Assembly: GCA_018711275.1 (NCBI GenBank)
Contig: DVIN01000077.1
Coordinates: 1 to 35,371, forward strand
From: Candidatus Pullilachnospira intestinigallinarum
GTDB lineage: Bacteria > Bacillota > Clostridia > Lachnospirales > Lachnospiraceae
DNA length: 35,371 bases
Direction of reading: 5' to 3'
Under the pieces are notes generated by a model. It saw only the letters and a program-made list of their open reading frames with translations, had not been told where the DNA came from and searched no databases. Position numbers and translations under genes: made by a program. This document shows positions 14,691 to 23,635 of the stretch, one piece after another. The first letter of the stretch is position 1. Each line of letters begins with the position of its first letter.

Positions 14691-15599
14691 CTCTTCCTTC
14701 AGAATGTCGTCCAGCTGACGCTCACTGAGGCCGCAGATCCGCGCGATTTCCCGCCGGTCTTTTCCTGAGGTCTGCAGCCGGTAAATCTGTTTCATCAAAT
14801 GAATGCCGCTGCGCTGGCCATTTTGATACCCTTCCTGAATCATATCTCTGATTGCCTGACACATATTATAATCTCCTTTTGCGTTTTTATTTTTGGCTTT
14901 CATTTCCGCCAGTTCCCGATCTCCGGCCATAACGCTGATGAAGTCGTAAGCATCTTCCGGAAGATGAGAAAATTCCTTTGGGTGGCTGTCAATGAAATTT
15001 CTGAGCTTATCCTTTTCACCGGAATATTTTAAAAATCCGAATACACAGCCCAGGTCTGTCTGGAAAAGTTCGGGGTGAGGATACCTGCGCACATCAATCA
15101 GATAAAGCGGGGCGCCTCCGATTCCCTTGCGTACATGTTCCGGGTAGTGGGAAAGATCCATCATCTCCTGCAGGCAGCTGGGTCCCATCCAGGGATCGCT
15201 GCCCAGATGGAGTACGATGGTGACAACCGGAATCAGACGGTCCGATTTTCCAAAACCGGAAACATACTCGGCACCCTTCAAATCCCGTTTTTCTCTGTGC
15301 TGTTTCCGTATCCTGCGCCACTGTTCCTGATACTGCATCCCTTCTTCGTTAAAAATCCGTACCGGCATGGTAAAGTGGGTATCACTCTGTATTTCCAGAA
15401 TTACCCACAGTGGTTTCCCTTTGACTGTAATTTCCTTCACTACATCACCGGCGATTTTTGCTGTATGTATCTTGTCGGATGCTTTATGGATTCGGAAGGT
15501 ACCGTCTGTTTTTTCATGGATATTTTCCGGGAGAACAACAGATTTTCCATGATACCATTCCGCATTCAGCAGATCAGCAAAACGCCGGGAATCTTTCAA
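14685..15599 (-). CDS. Rpn family / PD-(D/E)XK nuclease-transposase-like protein, N-terminus doubtful
   Basis: 304 residues from a TTG at 15599. It has RRFADLLNAEWYHGKSVV, the nuclease strand PLWVILEIQSDTHFTMPVR, and a helical C-terminal part ending in a small helix-turn-helix-like RREIARICGLSERQLDDIL, as in Rpn (recombination-promoting nuclease) proteins that are abundant in Lachnospiraceae. The start is weak: TTG with no good ribosome-binding site and in-frame stops just upstream. A better start, ATG near 15682 with GGGGAGG, leads in another frame through one TGA to SGKDNKK and joins this frame only if one A is restored near 15603. The N-terminus is therefore probably damaged. Confidence 0.75.
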   Translation of the reverse strand: MKDSRRFADLLNAEWYHGKSVVLPENIHEKTDGTFRIHKASDKIHTAKIAGDVVKEITVKGKPLWVILEIQSDTHFTMPVRIFNEEGMQYQEQWRRIRKQHREKRDLKGAEYVSGFGKSDRLIPVVTIVLHLGSDPWMGPSCLQEMMDLSHYPEHVRKGIGGAPLYLIDVRRYPHPELFQTDLGCVFGFLKYSGEKDKLRNFIDSHPKEFSHLPEDAYDFISVMAGDRELAEMKAKNKNAKGDYNMCQAIRDMIQEGYQNGQRSGIHLMKQIYRLQTSGKDRREIARICGLSERQLDDILKEEP

Positions 15600-15882
15600 G
15601 GTTTCTTATTATCCTTACCTGACCGGAGCAGTCAGATCCGCCTGAAAGACATCCTTTTCCCTTGCTCAGGGAGTCCCTGCATCAGGAACCTCCCCGCCTG
15701 ATTGTAATATTGGGTGAATAAAAGCATTGAAGTTCCTGAAAACGGAAAATCAGAGATTTTCCGATATGAAATGCACAAGAACAAAATGAAATGAATAAAA
15801 AATATGCTTTTGTTAGAAATAAATTAGCATATCTGTTTCCCGCTGTCAACCTGAAATGATAGAAAACCGAGATTATTTTTGC
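15600..15882. other. Gene-free stretch between Rpn-family gene and rarA
   Basis: Holds the presumed broken start of the Rpn-family gene (15600-15690) and then AT-rich DNA. A near-perfect 9-bp inverted repeat, CGGAAAATC/GATTTTCCG with AGA between the arms (15743-15763), could be a terminator or operator. No further gene is visible. Confidence 0.5.
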
Positions 15883-15911
15883 TTGCACACCGAACGGATG
15901 TTTGCTAATAT
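15883..15911 (+). promoter_or_regulatory. Promoter of rarA
   Basis: TTGCAC (15883-15888) and TAATAT (15906-15911) with a 17-base spacer, 27 bases before the rarA start codon. Confidence 0.65.
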
Positions 15912-15937
15912 AAGAGCAACAGGAGGTGTGTCACAGT

Positions 15938-17266
15938 ATGGAACAGATGTCTTTATTTGATAACCGGGAGCAGACCACTCCGCTGGCCAGCAGGGTGCGG
16001 CCGGTGAGCCTGGAGGAGTTTGTGGGACAGGAGCATCTTTTGGGGCCGGGAAAGATGCTTCGGCAGCTGATTGAAAGAGACCAGATCTCTTCCATGATTT
16101 TCTGGGGACCTCCGGGGGTGGGGAAAACCACGCTGGCCAGCATCATCGCCGGGAGAACGAAGGCGGATTTTATCAATTTCAGCGCGGTAACCAGTGGAAT
16201 CAAAGAGATCCGGGAGGTGATGAACCAGGCGGAGAACAGCCGCAGAATGGGCATCCGCACGGTTCTGTTTGTGGACGAGATTCACCGGTTCAACAAGGCG
16301 CAGCAGGATGCCTTCCTGCCCTATGTGGAGAAGGGCAGTATCATTCTCATCGGCGCCACCACGGAGAATCCTTCCTTTGAGATCAACGGGGCGCTTCTGT
16401 CCCGGTGCAAGGTGTTTGTGCTGAAGGCGCTGGAGGAAAAGGATCTGGTGAAGCTGCTGAAACAGGCGCTGAAGCATCCCTCCGGCTTCGGAAAGCAGCA
16501 GGTTCGGATTACAGAGGATCAGCTTACGGCCATCGCCGCCTTTGCCAACGGGGACGCCAGGACGGCGCTGAACACGCTGGAGATGGCGGTGCTGAACGGG
16601 GAGATCAGCCCGGAGGGCATCACGGTGACGGATGAGGGCCTGGCGCAGTGTATCAGCAGAAAATCGCTGCTTTATGATAAAACCGGCGAGGAACATTATA
16701 ATCTGATTTCCGCCCTTCACAAGTCCATGCGGAACAGCGATCCGGACGCGGCCATCTACTGGATGTGCCGGATGCTGGAGGGAGGGGAGAATCCCCTGTA
16801 TATCGCCCGGCGGCTGATCCGGTTTGCCAGTGAAGATGTGGGCATGGCGGACAGCAACGCGCTGCAGGTGGCGGTGGCCGCCTATCAGGCCTGTCACTTC
16901 CTGGGAATGCCGGAATGTGACGTGCATCTGACTCACGCGGTGACCTATCTGGCCATGGCGCCCAAGTCCAACGCTTTGTATACGGCCTGTGAGGAGTGTA
17001 AGCGGGATGTCAGGAACCATCGGGCGGAGCCGGTGCCGCTGTGGCTGCGCAATGCTCCCACGAAGCTGATGAAGGAGCTGGATTACGGCAGGGGATATCA
17101 GTACGCCCATGACACCAGTGAAAAGCTCACCAATATGGAATGTCTGCCCGAGTCCCTGCGGGGAAGAGAATATTACCATCCCACCGGGGAAGGGGCGGAG
17201 GCAGCGGTGAGCGAGAAGCTGGAACAGGTGAAAGCCTGGAAACGGGAGCATCGGGGAGAAACGTGA
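15938..17266 (+). CDS. rarA: Replication-associated recombination protein A (RarA/MgsA AAA ATPase)
   Basis: 442 residues from ATG at 15938, ten bases after AGGAGGTG; an in-frame GTG at 15926 overlaps that site and is rejected. The N-terminus MEQMSLFD followed by PLASRVRPVSLEEFVGQEHLLG is typical. Walker A is GPPGVGKTT (about residues 57-65), Walker B VLFVDEIHRFNKAQQD, sensor GATTENPSFEIN with the Arg finger region LLSRCKVF, then the tetramerisation domain with RLIRFASEDVGMAD and the conserved end RGREYYHPT. It acts on stalled replication forks with the clamp-loader-like fold. Monocistronic with its own promoter and terminator. Confidence 0.96.
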   Translation: MEQMSLFDNREQTTPLASRVRPVSLEEFVGQEHLLGPGKMLRQLIERDQISSMIFWGPPGVGKTTLASIIAGRTKADFINFSAVTSGIKEIREVMNQAENSRRMGIRTVLFVDEIHRFNKAQQDAFLPYVEKGSIILIGATTENPSFEINGALLSRCKVFVLKALEEKDLVKLLKQALKHPSGFGKQQVRITEDQLTAIAAFANGDARTALNTLEMAVLNGEISPEGITVTDEGLAQCISRKSLLYDKTGEEHYNLISALHKSMRNSDPDAAIYWMCRMLEGGENPLYIARRLIRFASEDVGMADSNALQVAVAAYQACHFLGMPECDVHLTHAVTYLAMAPKSNALYTACEECKRDVRNHRAEPVPLWLRNAPTKLMKELDYGRGYQYAHDTSEKLTNMECLPESLRGREYYHPTGEGAEAAVSEKLEQVKAWKREHRGET

Positions 17267-17362
17267 AGAAGAGAACAGCTCCGCCTTTCACCGTCCCTCA
17301 GGCGCCAGTCTGTGAAAATCGCAGCCTGGGTGCATAGGATTTTGACAATGAAGGTGCTACGA

Positions 17363-17407
17363 AAAAGATCCCGGGAGCATATCAATATCTGTCCTCCGGG
17401 ATCTTTT
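17363..17407. terminator. Terminator downstream of rarA, possibly bidirectional
   Basis: AAAAGATCCCGG (17363-17374) pairs with CCGGGATCTTTT (17396-17407), with A-rich sequence before and T-rich sequence after. It lies between the convergent rarA and glucosidase genes. Confidence 0.7.
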
Positions 17408-17517
17408 CGCATTTCTTATTTCCTTTTCTATTTTCTATTCTTCTGCACAGCGAAGGTTTTTTGAAAAAAATCCGCCGTATGCCGGAGCTGCTCCGTCAGG
17501 CGCAGGCCCGGATTCCA

Positions 17518-19173
17518 TCAGTACAGAATCACCCGTGCCTCATAGGGTTTCAGCACGCCGTCTTTATGGAACTTATAATTGGAGATCAGCTCCTGGCCTT
17601 CTTTGCCGTCAAACAGAGTGCAGGGAACATCCTTCTCGCTGAAGTTGCAGGCCACCACCAGCTTCTGGTCTCCCAGAACACGCTGGTAAGCATAGATGTT
17701 TTCGTCATCGTTCAGCAGGCCCCCAAATACGCCCTCAATGATGATCTCATACTGCTTCCGCAGCGCGATCAGTTTCTGGTAATAGTAGAATACACTGTCC
17801 TTGTCCGCCAGCGCCTGTTTCGCGTTGATCATCATATAGTTGGGATTTACCTTGATCCAGGGAGTTCCCGTGGTAAATCCGGCGTTGGGAGAATCGTCCC
17901 ACTGCATGGGTGTTCTGGCATTGTCGCGGCTTACCATTTTCAGATCATTCAGCATATCTTCTTCGTTGATCAGACCGCTTTCCGTGTACTCCTTGTAGGC
18001 GTTGATGGCCTCGATATCCCGGTAGTCGTCGATGGTCTTGAAGTAAGCGTTGGTCATGCCGATTTCTTCCCCCTGATAGATGTAGGGAGTTCCCTTCATC
18101 ATATGCAGGCAGGTAGCGATCATCTTGGCGGAAACCTCCCGGTACATGGGGCCGTCGTTTCCAAAACGGGATACGGCTCTGGGCTGGTCATGATTATCCC
18201 AGTACAGACTGTTCCAGGCCACGCCTTCCAGCTCGGTCTGCCATTTGTTCATGACAGCGCGCAGCTTCTTCAGCTCCACCCGGTCGGTGGTCCACTTGCC
18301 GTACTCTCCGGAAGCCAGTCCCATATGCTCAAACTGAAATACCATGTTCAGCTCCCGGCCGTCCAGGTTGGCGTATTTTTTCGCTTCCTCGATGGTGACG
18401 CCGGCAGCCTCGCCCACGGTGATCAGGTCGAACTTGGACAGCACTTTCTGATTCATTTCCTGCAGATATTCATGGACATGAGGGCCGTTGCATACATAGG
18501 GGGACAGATCTCCATGCAGGCCGTCCAGAACTTCACCGTCCGGGTAGGAGGGATCTTTGGAAATCATGCTGATTACATCCATACGGAAGCCATCCACGCC
18601 TTTTTCACACCACCAGGTCATCATGTCGAAGACTTCTTTGCGGACAGTCTCATTTTCCCAGTTCAGATCCGGCTGCTTTTTGGAGAAGCAGTGGAGATAG
18701 TACATTCCCGTCTCCTCGTCATACTCCCAGGCGGAACCGCCGAAGCAGCTGCCCCAGTTGTTGGGCTCTTTGCCGTCTTTGGGATCTTTCCAGATATAGT
18801 AGTCCCGGTAAAGATTATCTTTGGATTTGCGGCTCTCCATAAACCAGCGGTGTTCATCGGAGGTGTGGTTTACCACCAGGTCCATTACCAGCTTCAGACC
18901 TCTTTTGTGCATCTCGGAAATCATCCGGTCAAAATCCTCCATGGTTCCGAACTCCGTCATGATATCCTGATAATCGGAGATATCATACCCGTTGTCATCG
19001 TTGGGGGATTTGTAAATGGGGGACAGCCAGATTACATCCGCGCCCAGTTCCTTAATATAGTCCAGATGCTCTGTGATTCCGTTGAGATCGCCGATGCCGT
19101 CTCCGTTGCTGTCCGCAAAACTTCTGGGATAAATCTGATAAATTACGCTGCTTTTCCACCACGCATTGCTCAT
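17518..19173 (-). CDS. GH13 alpha-glucosidase, probably oligo-1,6-glucosidase
   Basis: 551 residues from ATG at 19173 behind AGGAGG; a longer in-frame ATG at 19251 lacks support. The protein starts MSNAWWKSSVIYQIYPRSF and has the GH13 regions DLVVNHTSDEH, GFRMDVISMIS (nucleophile Asp199), TVGEAAG (acid/base Glu255) and NHDQPR. The residue after the nucleophile is Val, which in this subfamily goes with alpha-1,6 rather than alpha-1,4 preference, so isomaltose, panose or dextrin side chains are likely substrates. There is no signal peptide, so it acts in the cytoplasm on imported oligosaccharides. It is divergent from an AraC-type regulator that probably controls it. Confidence 0.93.
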   Translation of the reverse strand: MSNAWWKSSVIYQIYPRSFADSNGDGIGDLNGITEHLDYIKELGADVIWLSPIYKSPNDDNGYDISDYQDIMTEFGTMEDFDRMISEMHKRGLKLVMDLVVNHTSDEHRWFMESRKSKDNLYRDYYIWKDPKDGKEPNNWGSCFGGSAWEYDEETGMYYLHCFSKKQPDLNWENETVRKEVFDMMTWWCEKGVDGFRMDVISMISKDPSYPDGEVLDGLHGDLSPYVCNGPHVHEYLQEMNQKVLSKFDLITVGEAAGVTIEEAKKYANLDGRELNMVFQFEHMGLASGEYGKWTTDRVELKKLRAVMNKWQTELEGVAWNSLYWDNHDQPRAVSRFGNDGPMYREVSAKMIATCLHMMKGTPYIYQGEEIGMTNAYFKTIDDYRDIEAINAYKEYTESGLINEEDMLNDLKMVSRDNARTPMQWDDSPNAGFTTGTPWIKVNPNYMMINAKQALADKDSVFYYYQKLIALRKQYEIIIEGVFGGLLNDDENIYAYQRVLGDQKLVVACNFSEKDVPCTLFDGKEGQELISNYKFHKDGVLKPYEARVILY

Positions 19174-19306
19174 CGTTTCATTCCTCCTGTGATTGCTTTT
19201 TGCCGGACTTTTCCGACTGCGTTTCTTTCCGGCGGCGGTCAGGCCTTCCATCCCTTTCGCCTCCTTCGCCTTATCTATCAGTATAAAAAAATTCTTTTTT
19301 CTTTGC

Positions 19307-19354
19307 TTGCAATATGTTATTCTAAAATTATACTATATTCATTTTCAGGAACAA
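19307..19354. promoter_or_regulatory. Overlapping divergent promoters for glucosidase and AraC regulator
   Basis: Rightward: TTGCAA (19307-19312), 16 bases, TATACT (19329-19334). Leftward: TTGTTC (19349-19354), 16 bases, TATAAT (19327-19332). The two -10 boxes overlap, so polymerase binding in one direction should exclude the other; the glucosidase mRNA would have a leader of about 150 bases. Confidence 0.6.
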
Positions 19355-19379
19355 TAACAGAGGAAAAACAGGAGATAAC

Positions 19380-20294
19380 ATGAACAAAATTCACTTAATA
19401 GACAAGGGACAGGAGGAAGGAAGACACGGTACGCCTCAGTTTCCCTTTCAGGCATTTTCCCAGGAGGATCTGCGGGGACAGTATTTTGTCCCGTATCACT
19501 GGCATGACGAAGTGGAATTTCTGTATGTCACCAGAGGAGAACTGCTGCTTCGGACGGCCAAGGGGAACCGGACACTCACAGCAGGTCATGTATATTTTAT
19601 CAATCCGGGCACAGCTCACGGCCTGTTTGGGAAGAGTCCGGACTCTCATCACTATGCGCTGGTATTTCGGCCAGAGCTTCTGGAATTTGCGCAATATGAT
19701 CTCTGTCAGAACCGGTATCTGGAACCGGTTCTGACGGGAAAACTGCAGTTTCCGGTGGGAGATGGCCTGGACGGGGAGACTTCCCGGCAGATCGGCGAGC
19801 TGATTGCCCGGGCGCAGCAGCTGTATCAGAATACGGATCCGGACTGCCCGGCGGCGCTTTCCATCAAAATCATTCTGCTTCAGATTGTGGAAATTCTCTT
19901 CTGTAAGAAAGCGTTTGAGGCCCCGGAGACAGGGCCTTTCTATCAGGACGGGGAGGAGTATCCGCTGCGTCCGGTATTTTCCTATATTCAGTGCCATTAC
20001 CGGGAAAAAATCACCCTGCAGCAGCTGGCGGGGACGATCCACATGAACCGGAATTATTTCTGCAAATATTTCAGGGAGAAGGTAGGGAAACCTCCCTTCG
20101 TTTATCTGAATGAATACCGGATCAACCAGGCGGCGGCCCTGCTTCTGCGGACGGAGGCGCCGGTGACGGAGATCGCCATGAACACCGGCTTTGACAATAT
20201 GAGCTATTTTATCCGTCAGTTTAAAGCCTGTAAGGGGTGTACGCCCTCCGCCTTCCGGAAAATGGAGCATCCCCAGGCGGTGCCGATTGTGTGA
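19380..20294 (+). CDS. AraC family transcriptional regulator with cupin sensor domain
   Basis: 304 residues, ATG at 19380. N-terminal cupin domain (about residues 38-110): YHWHDEVEFLYVTRGELLL and VYFINPGTAHGLF with the His residues typical of sugar-sensing AraC proteins. C-terminal double helix-turn-helix (about 200-295): ITLQQLAGTIHMNRNYFCKYF and PVTEIAMNTGFDNMSYFIRQF. Its start lies 207 bases from the divergent glucosidase gene with overlapping promoters, so an activator role for that glucosidase, sensing its substrate or product, is likely but inferred. Confidence 0.92.
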   Translation: MNKIHLIDKGQEEGRHGTPQFPFQAFSQEDLRGQYFVPYHWHDEVEFLYVTRGELLLRTAKGNRTLTAGHVYFINPGTAHGLFGKSPDSHHYALVFRPELLEFAQYDLCQNRYLEPVLTGKLQFPVGDGLDGETSRQIGELIARAQQLYQNTDPDCPAALSIKIILLQIVEILFCKKAFEAPETGPFYQDGEEYPLRPVFSYIQCHYREKITLQQLAGTIHMNRNYFCKYFREKVGKPPFVYLNEYRINQAAALLLRTEAPVTEIAMNTGFDNMSYFIRQFKACKGCTPSAFRKMEHPQAVPIV

Positions 20295-20374
20295 AAGACG
20301 CAGTCTGCGGACTTGACCCGGAGAAGAAAAATCAATATAATTAGGAAAATTTTTTTCCTGGAAGGAGTGATTTC

Positions 20375-20935
20375 ATGCTGACGCATCAGGGAACGAAAGT
20401 GCTGCATACGCCACGGCTGACGTTGAGAAGATTTACCATGGAGGATGCGCTTCCCATGTTTGAAACCTGGGCCAATGATCCCCGGGTCACCCGTTTCCTC
20501 ACCTGGGAACCCCACGGGACGCCCCAGGTGACCAGACAGCTTCTTGCGCAGTGGTGCGCGGATTATGAAAAACCGGACAATTACAACTGGGCCATGGAAC
20601 TGGATGGACGGCTCATCGGAAGCATCGGAGTGGTGCGGATGGATGAGAAAAGCGAACGGGTGGATCTGGGATACTGCATGGCATATGACTGCTGGAATCA
20701 GGGACTGATGCCGGAGGCCGCCAGGGCAGTGATTGATTACCTGTTCGGCCAGGTAGGAATCCACCGGCTGACCATCTGCCATGCGGTGAAGAACCCCGCC
20801 TCCGGAAGAGTTGCTCAGAAATGCGGGCTCACCTATGAAGGCACCATGCGGGAATTTGAGAAGAGTGCAGAAGGAGAATTTCTGGACATTGCCTGGTATG
20901 GTATTGTAAGATCGGAATGGGAAAAACAGAGATAG
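20375..20935 (+). CDS. GNAT family N-acetyltransferase (RimJ/RimL type)
   Basis: 186 residues, ATG at 20375 with AAGGAGTG upstream. Shows LHTPRLTLRRFTMEDA at the start, GSIGVVRMDEKSERVDLGYCM in the core, then WNQGLMPEAARAVIDYLF and NPASGRVAQKCGLTYEG, the acetyl-CoA-binding arrangement of the RimJ/RimL branch. These enzymes acetylate protein N-termini or small amines. Monocistronic, ended by a good terminator. Confidence 0.92.
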   Translation: MLTHQGTKVLHTPRLTLRRFTMEDALPMFETWANDPRVTRFLTWEPHGTPQVTRQLLAQWCADYEKPDNYNWAMELDGRLIGSIGVVRMDEKSERVDLGYCMAYDCWNQGLMPEAARAVIDYLFGQVGIHRLTICHAVKNPASGRVAQKCGLTYEGTMREFEKSAEGEFLDIAWYGIVRSEWEKQR

Positions 20936-20948
20936 AGACCGGTTTTCG

Positions 20949-20985
20949 GAAACCGCATATCCCCCCATGGGGCTTGTGCGGTTTC
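20949..20985 (+). terminator. Intrinsic terminator after the acetyltransferase gene
   Basis: GAAACCGCA (20949-20957) pairs with TGCGGTTTC (20977-20985), enclosing a CCCC/GGGG stem, followed by TTTTCTTC. Confidence 0.85.
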
Positions 20986-21044
20986 TTTTCTTCTGGTAAA
21001 GTATAAAAAGATTTTTCAGGAAAAGAGGAGAAAAGCAGAAGCGT

Positions 21045-21845
21045 ATGGAAACATTACTTCATGAGATAAAGGAATACTGGACCACCCGGACGGAAGGGTA
21101 TTCGGAGGTGAACCAGAAGGAGCTGGAAGGAATGCAGAAGGAAGCGTGGCTGGCGGTTCTGACGGAACAGTTTCCCCAGGGAGACAAAGACCGGCTGCAG
21201 ATCCTGGATGTGGGCTGCGGACCGGGATTTTTCCCAAGGATCCTGGCGGAAGCGGGCTATTCGGTGACGGCGGTGGACTACACGCCGGAAATGCTGAAAA
21301 AGGCGGAGGAAAACGCGGAAATTTACCGGGATCGGATCACTTTTCTGCGGATGGACGCTCAGAATCTGGAGTTTCCCGACAATACCTTTGACGTGGTGAT
21401 TTCCAGAAATCTCACCTGGAATCTGGAACATCCCCGCCAGGCATACCGGGAATGGCACCGGGTGCTGAAGAGGGGCGGAAAGCTGCTGAATTTCGACGCC
21501 AACTGGTACGGCTATCTGTACGATGAGGAGAAGCGGGCGGCCTATGAACAGGACAGAAAAAACGTGGAAAGCCAAAGTCTGGACGACCATTATCTTTGCA
21601 CGGACATTGACGCCATGGAGCGGATCGCCCTTCAGGTGCCCCTGTCTCACATCGTAAGGCCGCAGTGGGACGCGCAGGTGATGGAGCAGATCGGGTTTGT
21701 CCGGATCTGTCAGGATACGGACGTCTGGAGACGTGTATGGAGCGAGGAGGAGCGGCTGAATTATGCTTCCACGCCCATGTTTATGGTAAGCGGCTTAAAA
21801 GGCATGCCATCAGAAGAAACAAGAGAAAGTCTGAAACAGCGGTAA
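21045..21845 (+). CDS. Class I SAM-dependent methyltransferase, first gene of importer operon
   Basis: 266 residues, ATG at 21045; AGAGGAG lies 13-19 bases upstream, a little far. The SAM-binding motif is ILDVGCGPGFFPRILAEAG, with VDYTPEML as the acidic strand end and FLRMDAQNLEF; post-motif SRNLTWNLEHP and HRVLKRGGKLLNFDAN follow. It is paralogous to the C-terminal half of the next gene (both share SRNLTW and AYREWHRVLKRGG). Methyltransferases of this look often stand beside metal or metallophore uptake genes in Clostridia. A role in methylating or demasking the imported compound is inference; the acceptor is unknown. Confidence 0.9.
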   Translation: METLLHEIKEYWTTRTEGYSEVNQKELEGMQKEAWLAVLTEQFPQGDKDRLQILDVGCGPGFFPRILAEAGYSVTAVDYTPEMLKKAEENAEIYRDRITFLRMDAQNLEFPDNTFDVVISRNLTWNLEHPRQAYREWHRVLKRGGKLLNFDANWYGYLYDEEKRAAYEQDRKNVESQSLDDHYLCTDIDAMERIALQVPLSHIVRPQWDAQVMEQIGFVRICQDTDVWRRVWSEEERLNYASTPMFMVSGLKGMPSEETRESLKQR

Positions 21846-21888
21846 AGCCGGAAAACCGGCTGCCGCAGAAAATAGATACGGAGAACAT

Positions 21889-23619
21889 ATGACAGAAATA
21901 ACAGCTACGAGAAAAGATAACGAAAGACAGGAGCCCTTCATCCTCTGCGGTCTGACCGCGGAGCCGGGGGAAAGGGTACAGGGAGAACTGGCCCTGGCAG
22001 GAGGAAAATTTCTTCTTCCGGCTGCCATTCTGCATGGAGCGCGGCCGGGGAAAACGGTATTGATTACCGCCGGTATTCACAGCGGAGAATATGTGGGAAT
22101 CCAGGCGGCGGTGGAACTGGCCGGGAAATTGAAAATGGAAAAGATAGCAGGTACGGTGGTGATTGTAAAGGTGGTGAACCGAACGGCCTTTGAACAGCGT
22201 ACGGGCAGCATGGTGCGGGAGGACGGGGAAAATCTGAACCGGGTATTTCCGGGAGATCCCCGGGGAACCGCTTCCCGGCAGCTGGCAGACGCCGTGGTAC
22301 GGGAACTGTTTTCAAGAACCGACTATTACATCGATCTTCACAGCGGAGATGATTATGAAAAACTGGAGCCTTACGTTTACTATGCGGGGAAAGCGGCCCC
22401 GTCGGTGGTGGAGGCTTCCCGGAAAATGGCCCAGCAGGTGGATGTGCCCTACATGGTCTGCTCTGATGTGGCTTCCGGCGGCGCCTACAATTACGCGGCT
22501 TCCTCGGGAATCCCCAGTATTCTCATCGAACGGGGCGGCATGGGGGACTGGAGCACGGAGGAGGCGCGCTCTATGCGCCGGGATGTGCGGAATATTCTCT
22601 GCAGTCTGGGAATTTATCTGGGACAGAAGGATTACCGGACGTATTATCCTCTGGATGTAACGGATGTCAGTTACCAGTCTGCAGCTCATGCGGGCCTGTG
22701 GTATCCGGAAAAAGCGCCGGGTGACGTGATTCGCAGAGGGGAGTATCTGGGCAGTGTGCGGGATTATCAGGGGAATTCTCTGGAAATCTGCCGGGCAGAA
22801 TATGACGGGGTGATTCTGTACCAGACCGGATCTCTGCAGGTGCTGGAGGAAGGTCCCATGATCGCCTACGGGCGGATTCGGAAAACGTATGATGACAGAA
22901 AAGAACGGATCACGGAATACTGGGGGAAACGCAGCGACAGTTTTCTGGAGCAGAAGAAGCGGGAACTGCACAGCCCCATGGCTGACCGGTGGCTTTCCCA
23001 GATCGGCCGGCAGGTTCCCTGGGACCGGCCTCTGAAGGTGCTGGACGTGGGATGCGGAACCGGATTTTTCTCTGTGCTGCTGGCGAAAGCCGGTCATCAG
23101 GTTATGGGATGCGATCTCACTCCGGAGATGGTGGTGGGCGCGAAACAGCTGGCCAGGGAGGAAGGCGTTTCCTGCCGGTTCCGGGTGATGGACGCGGAGG
23201 AACTGGATTTTCCTGATGAGACCTTTGATCTGGTGATTTCCAGAAATCTTACCTGGACGCTTCCGGATGCGGCGAGAGCCTACCGGGAATGGCACCGGGT
23301 ACTGAAGCGGGGCGGTATTCTGCTGAATTTTGACGCCAACTACGGGGCTGCCGACTTTTCCGATTATTCGGGGCTCCCCACCGATCATTCCCATCGGGAG
23401 CTGGGAGACGAGATGCTGCGGGAGTGTGAGGAGATCAAGCGGCAGCTGCCGATCAGCAGTTACGTCCGTCCGGCCTGGGATCTGGAAACCCTGGGGAAAA
23501 CCGGATTTACCTGTTTTACAGTGGATCTGGGAATCGGAAAACAGATTTATGTGGAGAAGGATGAATTTTACAATCCGACTCCCATCTTTATGATCCGTGC
23601 GCAGAAGGACGGAGACTGA
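21889..23619 (+). CDS. Fusion protein: AstE/AspA-type zinc hydrolase plus SAM methyltransferase
   Basis: 576 residues, ATG at 21889 (GAG seven bases upstream). Residues 1 to about 330 are a succinylglutamate desuccinylase/aspartoacylase (M14-like) domain: zinc ligands His64 and Glu67 in GIHSGEY, His151 in DLHSGD, NLNR at 115-118, and catalytic Glu214 in LIERGG. Residues about 335-576 are a class I methyltransferase with VLDVGCGTGFFSVLLAKAG (about 384-402), SRNLTW and AYREWHRVLKRGG, a paralogue of the protein encoded just upstream. Both halves keep their key residues. The junction (GRIRKTYDDRKERITEYW) could be a natural linker or a lost stop-start. It suggests a hydrolase and methyltransferase acting on the same N-acylated or amide-linked substrate. 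Confidence 0.88.
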   Translation: MTEITATRKDNERQEPFILCGLTAEPGERVQGELALAGGKFLLPAAILHGARPGKTVLITAGIHSGEYVGIQAAVELAGKLKMEKIAGTVVIVKVVNRTAFEQRTGSMVREDGENLNRVFPGDPRGTASRQLADAVVRELFSRTDYYIDLHSGDDYEKLEPYVYYAGKAAPSVVEASRKMAQQVDVPYMVCSDVASGGAYNYAASSGIPSILIERGGMGDWSTEEARSMRRDVRNILCSLGIYLGQKDYRTYYPLDVTDVSYQSAAHAGLWYPEKAPGDVIRRGEYLGSVRDYQGNSLEICRAEYDGVILYQTGSLQVLEEGPMIAYGRIRKTYDDRKERITEYWGKRSDSFLEQKKRELHSPMADRWLSQIGRQVPWDRPLKVLDVGCGTGFFSVLLAKAGHQVMGCDLTPEMVVGAKQLAREEGVSCRFRVMDAEELDFPDETFDLVISRNLTWTLPDAARAYREWHRVLKRGGILLNFDANYGAADFSDYSGLPTDHSHRELGDEMLRECEEIKRQLPISSYVRPAWDLETLGKTGFTCFTVDLGIGKQIYVEKDEFYNPTPIFMIRAQKDGD

Positions 23620-23635
23620 GCGGAGGACGGATGCT

